A DNA stretch of 44,568 bases from contig DASRRM010000204.1 in NCBI GenBank assembly GCA_035695715.1, forward strand, positions 1 to 44,568. The letters run 5' to 3'. The notes beneath the pieces were generated by a model. That model saw nothing but the letters and a program-made list of their open reading frames with translations, was not told the DNA's origin and did not search any database. This stretch comes from RYN-428 sp035695715. Lineage in GTDB: Bacteria > Planctomycetota > Phycisphaerae > Tepidisphaerales > Tepidisphaeraceae. Position numbers and translations under genes: made by a program. Below, piece after piece: positions 25,657 to 33,630 of the stretch. The first letter of the stretch is position 1, and every line of letters begins with the position of its first letter.

Positions 25657-27795
25657 TCATTCCACCTTCACCACCTGCCCGCCGAGCTTCTGCATCACCG
25701 AGCGGATCACCGGCGAATTCTTTGCCAATTCCTCCACCAGCTCGCTGGTGATTTTCACCATCTGCGCTTCGGGCATTCGCTCCATCACCGGCGCGGGCGC
25801 TGGAGCAGCGGGCGCGCGTTTTGACTGCGTTGGCGCAGCTTTGGGCGCTTCAGCGGCGGGCGTGGTGTCGGCTTCGATCTCAAACTTGACGCCGATATTC
25901 CGGTTCAGCGCTTTGGAAGCCGTGTCGCGTATCAAATCGCGCTTGCCGTTCTTTTCCCATTGCTTGATGAAGGTTTCATTCTGCGGCGAAAACCGCAGCA
26001 CCACCCGATCATCCTCAATCCCCACCAGCTTCCCCTGCGATATCAGCGAATGCAGCATCGGCCCATGCGAGGCGAGCAGGTCCAACATCGCCTGCCAAAC
26101 GGCGGGTAGATTCTCCACGTCAACCGCCTCGACATCGGACGGCCCAGCATCGGACGGCGCTGGCGGCGCAACGCTCGCTGGCGGCGCAGCCGGCGCGGGC
26201 GATGCAACCGGCGCTGTGGCGGAAGCGGACGCGGAAGCCGCCCGGTGTTTGGCCATTAGCGTGGAAAGCGATTCTGATCCGCCTTCCCAGACCTTTCCAA
26301 CCGCGGGCAGATCGTCATCATCGTCGGTATCGACGGTAAACACCGCCGCGGTTTCGGCTGTTGTTGGTGATGCGGAGGCATCTGCCGCGGCTTGCGGCGC
26401 GATTGCATTTGCCGCATTGGAGTTGTCCGGCTCGCTCTCCCCTGTACTCAGGGGAGATGGTTGAGGTGAGGCGGCGGATTGCGACGTGGGCATATCGCCG
26501 ACGGGCTCCTTATCGCCACCCTTTCCCTCGGGTACGGCGGAGAGCGAGCCGGAGCTTGCGGCGGCGACTTCCTTTGTCGCATTCACAACCGGTTCAATTA
26601 AGTTTTTTTTTTGCCCCGCCGCCGGCGCGGAAGAGGGCTGGCCCTTGGTCATCCCGCCGCCGCCGTCCAACCGGCTCAACAAATCGCCGATCGACGCGAA
26701 TTGATCCGCCAGCGTCAGCCGCACCAGCGTGGCATCCAGCAGCGCCCGGCCGGCCTGCGATTGCCGCAGGGTTCGGCGGAGCTCTTCCAGAATCGTGATG
26801 TCCTGCGCCAATATTCCCGCGTCAAACTCGCCCGCCTGGGCCATCAAATCCTTCATCGCGATGCCCGGCACCTCCACCAGCGTCGAATCCGGCCCGCAGG
26901 TCCGCAAAATCAGCAGATTCCGCAGGTGATCCACCAGCGCCACGATTAAACTATCCACCGACAACCCCGCCTGCACCATCGCATTCGCCTGGCCCAGCAC
27001 CGCTTTCACATCCCCGCCGCCGATGGCTTTGGCCAGGTCGAATAAAAGCTGGCTCTTGGGCAGCCCGAGCAATTGCTCGATCATCTCGGCGGTGAGATTT
27101 TTCTCCCCGATGCTCAGCAGCCGATCCAGAAGCGACAGCGAATCGCGCATCGATCCGGCACCCGCCTTGGCGACCAGCAGCAATGCATCCTCATCCGCCT
27201 TCACCTTCTCGCGCTTGCACAAATCCGCCAGATGGTCGGCAATCTCGCGTGTCGGAATATTGCGGAAGTCATAGCGCTGGCAGCGCGACAAGATCGTCGG
27301 CAGCAGCTTTTCCGCCTCGGTCGTCGCCAGGATGAATTTCACATGGCTTGGCGGCTCTTCCAGCGTCTTCAGCAGCGCGTTAAACGCCTGCTTCGAGAGC
27401 ATGTGCGCTTCGTCGATGATATAGATTTTGAACCGGCTGTTGGCGGGCCGATATTGGCTGTTTTCGATGACATCGCGGACGTTGTCGACGCCGGTATTGC
27501 TGGCCGCGTCGATCTCGATCACGTCGATATCATCTCCCCGGGCAATCGCCACGCAGGACTGGCATTTTCCGCAAGGCTCGGTGGTCGGCCCATCGGATTT
27601 ATGGCAATTCAGCGCCTTGGCCAAAATGCGCGCCATCGACGTCTTGCCCACCCCGCGCGTTCCGCAAAAGAGATAGGCATGGGCAATGCGCCCCGAGGCG
27701 ATCGCCTTTTTCAGCGTCTGCGCAACGTGATCCTGCCCGATGACTTCATCGAACGTGCCAGAGCGATATCGGCGTGCGAGGACTGTATACGACAT
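25657..27795 (-). CDS. dnaX: DNA polymerase III subunit gamma/tau
   Basis: Clamp-loader ATPase and replisome organiser, 712 residues. Walker A GTRGVGKT is at 45-52, zinc-binding cysteines at 64, 75, 78 and 81, Walker B with DEAH at 124-131, and the sensor SRC at 170-172. Domain III runs to about residue 380. Then comes a long Ala/Pro/Ser-rich linker with an Asp run (DTDDDDDLP), and a tau-type C-terminal domain (VWQAMLDLLASHGPMLHSLI, VVLRFSPQNETFIKQWE) expected to contact the polymerase. The ATG at 27795 begins the conserved MSYTVLARRYR; the open frame to 27963 is spurious. Codons 395-398 contain a run of ten A with stops in both other frames (see separate entry). Confidence 0.96.
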   Translation of the reverse strand: MSYTVLARRYRSGTFDEVIGQDHVAQTLKKAIASGRIAHAYLFCGTRGVGKTSMARILAKALNCHKSDGPTTEPCGKCQSCVAIARGDDIDVIEIDAASNTGVDNVRDVIENSQYRPANSRFKIYIIDEAHMLSKQAFNALLKTLEEPPSHVKFILATTEAEKLLPTILSRCQRYDFRNIPTREIADHLADLCKREKVKADEDALLLVAKAGAGSMRDSLSLLDRLLSIGEKNLTAEMIEQLLGLPKSQLLFDLAKAIGGGDVKAVLGQANAMVQAGLSVDSLIVALVDHLRNLLILRTCGPDSTLVEVPGIAMKDLMAQAGEFDAGILAQDITILEELRRTLRQSQAGRALLDATLVRLTLADQFASIGDLLSRLDGGGGMTKGQPSSAPAAGQKKNLIEPVVNATKEVAAASSGSLSAVPEGKGGDKEPVGDMPTSQSAASPQPSPLSTGESEPDNSNAANAIAPQAAADASASPTTAETAAVFTVDTDDDDDLPAVGKVWEGGSESLSTLMAKHRAASASASATAPVASPAPAAPPASVAPPAPSDAGPSDVEAVDVENLPAVWQAMLDLLASHGPMLHSLISQGKLVGIEDDRVVLRFSPQNETFIKQWEKNGKRDLIRDTASKALNRNIGVKFEIEADTTPAAEAPKAAPTQSKRAPAAPAPAPVMERMPEAQMVKITSELVEELAKNSPVIRSVMQKLGGQVVKVE
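26436..26472. repeat. Palindromic element embedded in the dnaX linker
   Basis: The 22-base palindrome TCTCCCCTG-TACT-CAGGGGAGA at 26436-26457, followed by TGGTTGAGGTGAGG, matches from memory the style of common intergenic repeats. Here it is read in frame as SPQPSPLSTGESE within the low-complexity tau linker, suggesting an insertion tolerated by the coding sequence. Confidence 0.6.
26594..26612 (-). promoter_or_regulatory. Candidate dnaX slippage/frameshift site (A10 run with flanking stops)
   Basis: On the coding strand the frame reads CAA AAA AAA AAC TTA ATT GAA, with ten consecutive A at 26612-26603. It contains the canonical -1 heptamer A AAA AAC. Adding one A, or slipping -1, gives CTT AAT TGA, a stop at 26596-26594. 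Losing one A, or slipping +1, gives ACT TAA, a stop at 26600-26598. Either event yields a protein of about 400 residues ending just after domain III, the size and position of a gamma subunit. Confidence 0.7.
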
Positions 27796-27950
27796 AGGCA
27801 ATGATAGGATGAACAACCGTTCGATGCCGCCCTCCGGGCTCCGGTCCGGGGCGAGGGGGAAGTGTAGCAAACGAAGGTTGAGGCGGGAAGCAATCGGGGC
27901 GCGTGGTTGATGGAATCGATGCAATGCGGACATTCGCGGAATGGCGGAAT

Positions 27951-28034
27951 CGCGGAATCGCAAGCGACGTCAGTGCGTTGCGCCGATAACGCCGCCTTCG
28001 CCGTGGGGGCTGCGGAGTCGCTTGCGATTTCGCG
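27951..28034. repeat. 18-bp inverted repeat upstream of dnaX and the VWA-like gene
   Basis: CGCGGAATCGCAAGCGAC at 27951-27968 recurs inverted at 28017-28034 with one mismatch, separated by 48 bases. Preceding sequence repeats CGGAAT three times. It lies in the 324-base divergent spacer between dnaX and the next gene; no other feature is evident there. Confidence 0.6.
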
Positions 28035-28119
28035 ATTGGAAACGCGCTTGACGCCGCGGACGCCGGTGGGGACGATTCTCGCGTCCTCTCACGGTTGACG
28101 TATCTCACGGGGAATGCAC

Positions 28120-28812
28120 ATGAAATTCGATATTCCAACTCCATCACCAGCACGACGATGCATTTCGAATATTGTCCTGGCGATTTTGCTGACCTGCATT
28201 GGTGTTCCAAAATCGGCCTTCGCTCAAGCCGCGGCTCGGCGCGATCCGGACCCGACAGCGCCAGAAAAAAAGGTTATTTTCATCATCGACGGCGCGGGAC
28301 TTCCGCAGGAGAAGCTGGACGTCGTTGCCGACCAGGTACGAGGAGCCATCGCAACCTTTAAGCCTATCCAATTATTCAACATTATTATCGTAAACGAGAA
28401 TGGCATTTCAGTTTTATTCCCCGAGCTTTCCCACGCAACGCCCGAGAGCAAGAGGCGGTTTGAGCCATTTATCAAGCAACTGAAAAAGTCCAGTAAGCAC
28501 GATGTGATTCCCGCCCTTTCGCGGGCGCTGAAGGAACAGCCTGATTTGATTTTCCTGCTCGCCCACGAAAGTTTCACCGACAACGACGCGGTGATAAAGA
28601 AGGCCAGGGAAATAAATCCCAAGTCGATGACGATAATTGACACGCTGGCTTTTGATCCGCCGGACGATGACAAGGCCATTGGAGATACGCTGAAAACCAT
28701 CGCGCGCAACAGCGGCGGAACAATGAAGGTTGTGAAGACAGCAGACATTCCCGAACCGGCCAAACCAGCGCCGCCCCCCGCGCACGCGTCCAGTCGAGCG
28801 GGTAGTCGCTGA
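28120..28812 (+). CDS. Secreted VWA-like domain protein
   Basis: A 230-residue exported protein. The signal peptide is IVLAILLTCIGVPKSAFAQA. The mature part has alternating strands and helices as in von Willebrand A domains: KKVIFIIDGAG, FNIIIVNENGI, PDLIFLLAHESF, MTIIDTLAFDP, and a Gly-rich GGTMKVV end. The metal-site motif DxSxS is not preserved (DGAG), so metal-dependent adhesion is doubtful. A Pro/Ala tail ends the protein. The ATG at 28120 has GGGGA at good spacing; an ATG at 28114 is in frame. It is convergent with the GT2 gene, eight bases away. Confidence 0.65.
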   Translation: MKFDIPTPSPARRCISNIVLAILLTCIGVPKSAFAQAAARRDPDPTAPEKKVIFIIDGAGLPQEKLDVVADQVRGAIATFKPIQLFNIIIVNENGISVLFPELSHATPESKRRFEPFIKQLKKSSKHDVIPALSRALKEQPDLIFLLAHESFTDNDAVIKKAREINPKSMTIIDTLAFDPPDDDKAIGDTLKTIARNSGGTMKVVKTADIPEPAKPAPPPAHASSRAGSR

Positions 28813-28820
28813 CCTCAGCA

Positions 28821-30062
28821 CTAAACCGCCGATTTCGCCGTCGCGGAGAGATCCTTCGCCATGTTGTGCGAATACGCCGTGCCGCGCCATTCCACTTTTT
28901 TCGTGATGCACAGCTTCAGCGCCTTGAGCAAAGTCCACAGCAACAGCGGGCCGGCAATCGGAAACAAAAAGGCATTCCACCGCCGGTTTCCGCTCCAGCG
29001 GTAAATCGCGCCCAGGAAATGGCCCATGATCGCAAGATGAAGCAAACCCGCGATCAGCCAGCTCATGCCGGGAACATCGTGAAAGCCGCGCGGCGAATTG
29101 GCGATGTGAATTGCGCCGTAGGCCGTCGCGGCATAGGCGGTGAAGCAGCACAGCAGCAGGAAGAATATCGCCGTGATGATGCGCCACGGACTTCCCACCC
29201 GGGCGGCGTAATAAATCCGGCTCCAGCCGCGAAAAATCGCGCCCAGGCTGCTGTACATCCGCACCGCGGCGAAATCATTTCCCCACGAAAGCCGCGGTCG
29301 CAGGCCACGCGCCTTGAGCTGCACGGCTATCTCAATGTCCTCGCAAAACCGGTCGCGCACCACCTCATGCCCGCCAAACGCATCGTATGCCTTGCGGCTG
29401 ATCATCAGGAACTGCCCATTGGCAAAGGCACATTTGGGAAGCTGGCTGTTGTTCGTCAGCGCGATGAGATACATGGTTGACGCCGCCGCACCGGCCAACG
29501 GCACCAGCATGCTTTCCCAGATGCTATGGCTTTCCAGCCGGGGCAGCAGGGAAATCATGTCAAATTCCTTGCGCAGCACGACTGACATTGCCGCCGAGAG
29601 GGCGTCTTTTTCCAGGACCACATCGCTGTCGACGAACAAAAGCCATTCGCCGCGGGCATGAATCTGGCCGGTCCAGAGGGCGTGGTTTTTTCCCGTCCAC
29701 CCAAGCGGCGGCGGCTCGGTTTTGTGAATAACGACCAGCCGCGGATCGCGTGCCGCCACTTCGTCCATCACCAGCCCGGTCTGGTCGGTGCTGCGATCGT
29801 CGATGGCCATCACCTCAAAGTTGGCGTAATCCTGAGCAAGGGCCGATTGCAGGCATCCGGCAATGCGCTCCCCTTCATCCTTGGCGGGAATGACAATCGA
29901 CGCCAGCGGCGGATCGGTGGGAACCAGGTCCGGCGGGCGGCGCATCAGCAACATTTTCCGCCGCCCCATCATCATCATCACGCCGAAAAACGCCCAAGTA
30001 AGCGGGCCGGCCGAGAGATAGCTCAGGAAAAGGAACGTTTCCAAAGAAATCGGGAAATGCAC
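28821..30062 (-). CDS. Membrane family 2 glycosyltransferase (HpnB/ceramide glucosyltransferase-like)
   Basis: A 413-residue inner-membrane enzyme with one N-terminal helix, a cytoplasmic GT-A domain and about four C-terminal helices. Motifs are IVIPAKDEGERI, MAIDDRSTDQTG, PLGWTGKNHALWTG, the DXD-type FVDSDVVLEK, FANGQFLMISRKAYDAFGG, and RFCEDIEIAVQLKARG, ending with WRGTAYS. That order is typical of GT2 enzymes that glycosylate lipids (HpnB, CrtQ and ceramide glucosyltransferase relatives). The lipid acceptor is unknown, and no hopanoid or carotenoid genes are nearby. It is the last gene of a possible leftward operon (DUF3592, HAD, PotA-like, GT2) with gaps of 20-51 bases. Confidence 0.85.
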   Translation of the reverse strand: MHFPISLETFLFLSYLSAGPLTWAFFGVMMMMGRRKMLLMRRPPDLVPTDPPLASIVIPAKDEGERIAGCLQSALAQDYANFEVMAIDDRSTDQTGLVMDEVAARDPRLVVIHKTEPPPLGWTGKNHALWTGQIHARGEWLLFVDSDVVLEKDALSAAMSVVLRKEFDMISLLPRLESHSIWESMLVPLAGAAASTMYLIALTNNSQLPKCAFANGQFLMISRKAYDAFGGHEVVRDRFCEDIEIAVQLKARGLRPRLSWGNDFAAVRMYSSLGAIFRGWSRIYYAARVGSPWRIITAIFFLLLCCFTAYAATAYGAIHIANSPRGFHDVPGMSWLIAGLLHLAIMGHFLGAIYRWSGNRRWNAFLFPIAGPLLLWTLLKALKLCITKKVEWRGTAYSHNMAKDLSATAKSAV

Positions 30063-30113
30063 GCGGTAAAGAATTAGCGGGAGATGGGAATGCCGTCAAC
30101 CTTAGGAAAGTCA

Positions 30114-31193
30114 TCACACCGCCCGCAATACGACCACATCATCCGCATGCACCTGGCAGAAAACCTGCTCGCCCTGATGCAGCGCATCTTCCGCCGCACT
30201 TTGGTTGGCGATGATGGCGGTCAGCTCCAGGCCGCCGGGCGTTTGCAAAAGAAGCTGCGCGGTTGCGCCGCGGAAGATTTCCTCGCGGATGGTGGCAGGG
30301 AATGCGTTCGCGCCCGCAAGCGCACGACGGCTCAGGCGAATCTTTTCCGGCCGCACCGATATCAGCACCTTCGCCTGCGAATCAACCGCCGCCGCGTCGA
30401 TTGTCAGGCGAATGTCCCCCTTGCAAATTAGCTCCGCGCCGGCGGCCGTTTTGCCCGCCACGCTGGTTTCCAGCACATTGGCCTGCCCGAGAAAATCGGC
30501 GACGAACGGCGTAGCCGGACGGTGATAGATTTCGCTCACCGCGCCAATCTGCTCGATCTTCCCCTTATTCACCACGGCAATTCGATCCGACATCACCAGC
30601 GCCTCTTCCTGATCGTGCGTGACGAACAGGAAGGTGATTCCCAGCCGCGATTGCAGGCGTTTCAGCTCGATCTGCATCAGCCGCCGAAGCTTGGCGTCAA
30701 GCGCCGCCAGCGGCTCATCGAGCAGCAGCACCTTCGGCTCGCACACCAACCCGCGCGCCAGCGCCACGCGCTGCTTCTGCCCGCCGGACAACTGCGACGG
30801 CTTGCGTTTTTCAAACCCCGCCAGCGAAACCATCTCGATCGCCCGATCGACCCGCGTGCGAATTTCCCCCCGCGGCACATGCTTCATCTCCAGCCCAAAC
30901 GCCACGTTCTTCCAAACGCTCAAATGCGGAAACAGCGCATAGCTCTGGAACACCTGATTCACATCCCGCCGATAAGGCGGCAGTGCCGTCACATCCTTCC
31001 CCGCCAAAAGCACTTTCCCCTCGGTGGGCGTTTCAAACCCGGAGATCATGCGCAGCAGCGTCGTCTTCCCGCATCCAGATGGGCCAAGAAGAGTCAGAAA
31101 TTCCCCGCCGCGAATATCCAGATCAACCCCGGCGACGGCGACGAAATCGCCGAAGCGCTTGGTGACGTGTTGCAGTTCGACCATTTTGTCCAT
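30114..31193 (-). CDS. potA: ABC importer ATPase, spermidine/putrescine (PotA) type
   Basis: Cytoplasmic ATPase of a polyamine-type (MOI/CUT1-like) importer, 359 residues. Walker A GPSGCGKT (37-44), Q-loop VFQSYALFPH, signature LSGGQKQR (135-142), Walker B LLLDEPLAALD (156-166) and H-loop FVTHDQ are intact. A C-terminal TOBE-type domain follows from about 240. The ATG at 31193 has AAAGGAAC upstream. A matching PotC-like permease is encoded divergently 1.6 kb away; PotB and the binding protein PotD are not in the window. Substrate could be another small cation or sugar, so the symbol reflects family, not proven specificity. Confidence 0.85.
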   Translation of the reverse strand: MDKMVELQHVTKRFGDFVAVAGVDLDIRGGEFLTLLGPSGCGKTTLLRMISGFETPTEGKVLLAGKDVTALPPYRRDVNQVFQSYALFPHLSVWKNVAFGLEMKHVPRGEIRTRVDRAIEMVSLAGFEKRKPSQLSGGQKQRVALARGLVCEPKVLLLDEPLAALDAKLRRLMQIELKRLQSRLGITFLFVTHDQEEALVMSDRIAVVNKGKIEQIGAVSEIYHRPATPFVADFLGQANVLETSVAGKTAAGAELICKGDIRLTIDAAAVDSQAKVLISVRPEKIRLSRRALAGANAFPATIREEIFRGATAQLLLQTPGGLELTAIIANQSAAEDALHQGEQVFCQVHADDVVVLRAV

Positions 31194-31213
31194 CAATGTG
31201 TTCCTTTGCGCTT

Positions 31214-31876
31214 CTATCCCGTTTGCAAAACGTCGTCCGGCACATGCGCCAAATTTGCCGCCGTCCAATCAGCACCGGCGGCGCGGAGGGTGGCATCGTC
31301 GAAGGTCGTCATGATTCCCAGCACACGCGAGCCGGCGGCTTTACCGGCGCGCACTCCGTTGACGGCGTCTTCCACCACGATGCACTGGGCGTTGCTCAAA
31401 CCGAGCTTTTTAGCGGCGACTTCAAACGCCTGCGGGTCGGGCTTTTTCCGCTCGATTTCGCTGCCGGTGACGATGGCGGCGAAGCGGTCGGCGGGAATGC
31501 CGATCTCCTTGAGGTTGCCTTCCATTTTCACGCGGTCGGCACTGGTCGCCAGCGCGCATTTGAGGTCGAGCCGATGGCATTTCTCGATGAATTCCACCGC
31601 CCCGGCCAGCGGGTGCAGCCGGCCCTGGATGATCTGAAGATAAATGTCATAGGTGCGCTGCTTGTCGGCAGGCATGGAAAGCTTCACGCCATACTTTTCC
31701 GCCACGCCGCCGATGAATCGGTCTTCGCCCGCGCCGGTGAAGGGAAGAAAATCATCGTGTCTGACGGTGAGATGATATCGCTCGGCGAACATCTGCGAAG
31801 CCGCCTCGATGATAAAAGGCTCCGAATCGCAAAGCACGCCGTCCATGTCGAAGATGATGCCTTGAAGGATGGTCAT
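31214..31876 (-). CDS. HAD family phosphatase (beta-phosphoglucomutase-like)
   Basis: Haloacid-dehalogenase superfamily enzyme, 220 residues, with a helical cap of the PGM/GPH class. Motif I is FDMDGVLCDSE (nucleophile and acid Asp), motif II is ALATSAD, motif III is the Lys in ERKKPDPQAF, and motif IV is VVEDAVNGVRAG. Such enzymes dephosphorylate sugar phosphates or isomerise beta-glucose 1-phosphate; which applies here is not decidable. It lies 20 bases upstream of the PotA-like gene and 27 bases after the DUF3592 gene, probably one transcript. Confidence 0.88.
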   Translation of the reverse strand: MTILQGIIFDMDGVLCDSEPFIIEAASQMFAERYHLTVRHDDFLPFTGAGEDRFIGGVAEKYGVKLSMPADKQRTYDIYLQIIQGRLHPLAGAVEFIEKCHRLDLKCALATSADRVKMEGNLKEIGIPADRFAAIVTGSEIERKKPDPQAFEVAAKKLGLSNAQCIVVEDAVNGVRAGKAAGSRVLGIMTTFDDATLRAAGADWTAANLAHVPDDVLQTG

Positions 31877-31903
31877 TGGGATCGAGTATAGGGAAATCGG
31901 CTG

Positions 31904-32635
31904 TCAGTTGTCAGGGGTCACGACTGCCCGGCGTTGAGAAAGCTGATAGAGCGTGCAGAGTACGGTAACGGCGAGAAACTCCGCCAGATATTTGCCCACC
32001 TGGGTGACGGGCAGGATGTCCGGGGCGAAGAAAACCAAAAGCCCTCCCGACCACATCATGCCATTGCCCGCCGAGCGTCGCCAAATTCCGGGGATATGCG
32101 GCGGCCCTTTCTCATCGCTTCCTTGTTGCACCTGGCCGCTTCTCATTTCGATTTTGGTCTTTCCCGCGAATCGCGAAAAGACCATGCCCCATACCGCCAA
32201 TGAAAATCCAATCGACCATTTAAACCATCCGTATTCCAGACACGCGCGGCCTGGGTTGGCGGGCTGATAATGAATGAGCACGGCCTGGGCGATTTTGAAT
32301 CGGCGTTTGATGTCGCTTCCGCCTCCGGTCCATGTGCCGCCATTGGCCCACCAGCCGGGCGCATAATGACGCGAGACATAACGCGTGCCGTTGACGGTGT
32401 ATTGGTAAGCGACCTTCGGTCGCGATCCCTCGTCGGCAGTAACGACGCCAACGCCTGTCACGATGGCCTGGGTCGTAGCGCGCATGCGAAGCATGTCGAC
32501 GGTTTCGAGAACCGCCATCGCCGGAGCGCCGAAGAAAAGCGCAAGGATCATCGCCGCGACGAGCGCCACGAGGATAATGGTCAACGGCAGGGAAATGAGT
32601 CTTTTGAAAACGGCGCGCATTCGCACATCAACCAT
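31904..32635 (-). CDS. DUF3592 membrane protein
   Basis: A 243-residue protein with an N-terminal helix (LPLTIILVALVAAMILALFF), an extracytoplasmic beta-rich DUF3592 domain (ATTQAIVTGVGVV, KVAYQYTVNGTRYVS, AVLIHYQPANPGRACLE), a second helix (WSIGFSLAVWGMVF) and two more towards the C-terminus. The family has no established function. The start at 32635 is the longest; an internal ATG at 32620 (MRAVFKR) also fits. It is the first gene of the leftward set and is divergent from the PotC-like permease gene. Confidence 0.72.
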   Translation of the reverse strand: MVDVRMRAVFKRLISLPLTIILVALVAAMILALFFGAPAMAVLETVDMLRMRATTQAIVTGVGVVTADEGSRPKVAYQYTVNGTRYVSRHYAPGWWANGGTWTGGGSDIKRRFKIAQAVLIHYQPANPGRACLEYGWFKWSIGFSLAVWGMVFSRFAGKTKIEMRSGQVQQGSDEKGPPHIPGIWRRSAGNGMMWSGGLLVFFAPDILPVTQVGKYLAEFLAVTVLCTLYQLSQRRAVVTPDN

Positions 32636-32777
32636 CTTTACGCAACGTTTGAGTCGAAGTTGAAAACCGACAACCGACCACCGACAAATGACGACTTTAT
32701 ATTTTTCCCTTGAGTGCCATCAAGCACCTGATACATTTTCGCTCCGTCACTCAACGGCAAGGAGTTTATAAGGAAGA

Positions 32778-33581
32778 ATGACCAACTCGTCTGGCTCCGG
32801 CAACACTTTCGCCCGACAACTTCTTGCTGCCTGGACGTATGCCGTCCTGGTATTTTTATATCTGCCGATTGTCCTGCTCATTATTTACTCGTTCAACCGT
32901 TCGGAATTTAACGCCGTATGGGGCGGGTTTACGCTGCATTGGTATGGTGAAGTCTGGCGCGACGAGGAACTGCTTGGCGCCTTTCAAAACAGCCTGATTA
33001 TCGCCGCGGTCGTAACCGTTGTTTCGGTGATCCTGGGAACCGGCTCGGCATGGCTGATGCATCGCTATCGATTTCCTGCCGCCCGAAGCATCACCACGCT
33101 GGCGGTGCTGCCGATGGTGGTGCCGGAAATCATCATGGGCGTCAGCCTGATGCTCTTGTTCCGTTGCGTGCGAATCGAGCTGGGATTTGTCACCGTGATT
33201 ATCGCGCACGTCACCTTTTGCTTTCCATTCGTCATGGCGGCGGTCCAGGCACGGCTGGCGGGGCTCGATCCATCGCTGCAGGAAGCCGCCATGGACCTTG
33301 GCGCGACGCCGGCGGTTGCATTTTTCCGGGTGATCGTGCCATATCTGCTGCCGGGAATCATCGCCGGGGCAATGCTGGCGTTTACGTTGTCGCTGGACGA
33401 GTTCATCGTTACATTTTTCACCACCAGCGCGGCCTCTCAGACATTGCCGGTGGTGATTTACAGCCGGATCAAGCCGGGATTGAAGCCGACGCTGAATGCG
33501 GCTTCAACGCTGATTGTTGCGGTGACGGTGGTGCTGGCGCTGGCGGCCGATGCGATTCGCCGGCGCAATCGCCCGGCGTAG
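32778..33581 (+). CDS. potC: ABC importer permease, PotC type
   Basis: Integral membrane subunit of a binding-protein-dependent importer, 267 residues with six helices. The ATPase-contact EAA loop is clear (LQEAAMDLGATPAVAFFRVIVPYLLPGI), followed by LSLDEFIVTFF, which is characteristic of PotC-like permeases of polyamine systems. AAGGAAG precedes the ATG. PotB is absent beside it, so either the partner lies elsewhere or the permease acts as a homodimer. The next gene (MmgE/PrpD) starts 49 bases downstream. Confidence 0.87.
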   Translation: MTNSSGSGNTFARQLLAAWTYAVLVFLYLPIVLLIIYSFNRSEFNAVWGGFTLHWYGEVWRDEELLGAFQNSLIIAAVVTVVSVILGTGSAWLMHRYRFPAARSITTLAVLPMVVPEIIMGVSLMLLFRCVRIELGFVTVIIAHVTFCFPFVMAAVQARLAGLDPSLQEAAMDLGATPAVAFFRVIVPYLLPGIIAGAMLAFTLSLDEFIVTFFTTSAASQTLPVVIYSRIKPGLKPTLNAASTLIVAVTVVLALAADAIRRRNRPA

Positions 33582-33630
33582 AATAGCACCGGGTCGATGC
33601 GGCTGAGATTTACTCCAGGAGCAGGAATCG

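Noticed and set aside
25227..25660. Possible CRISPR array
   Set aside because: Units are palindromic pairs from different families with no constant repeat and spacer spacing, and no cas gene is present.
24851..26464. Open frame of 537 codons on the plus strand across ybaB, repeats and dnaX
   Set aside because: It reads antisense through two conserved genes and through palindromic repeats; the Ser/Ala-rich composition mirrors the dnaX linker.
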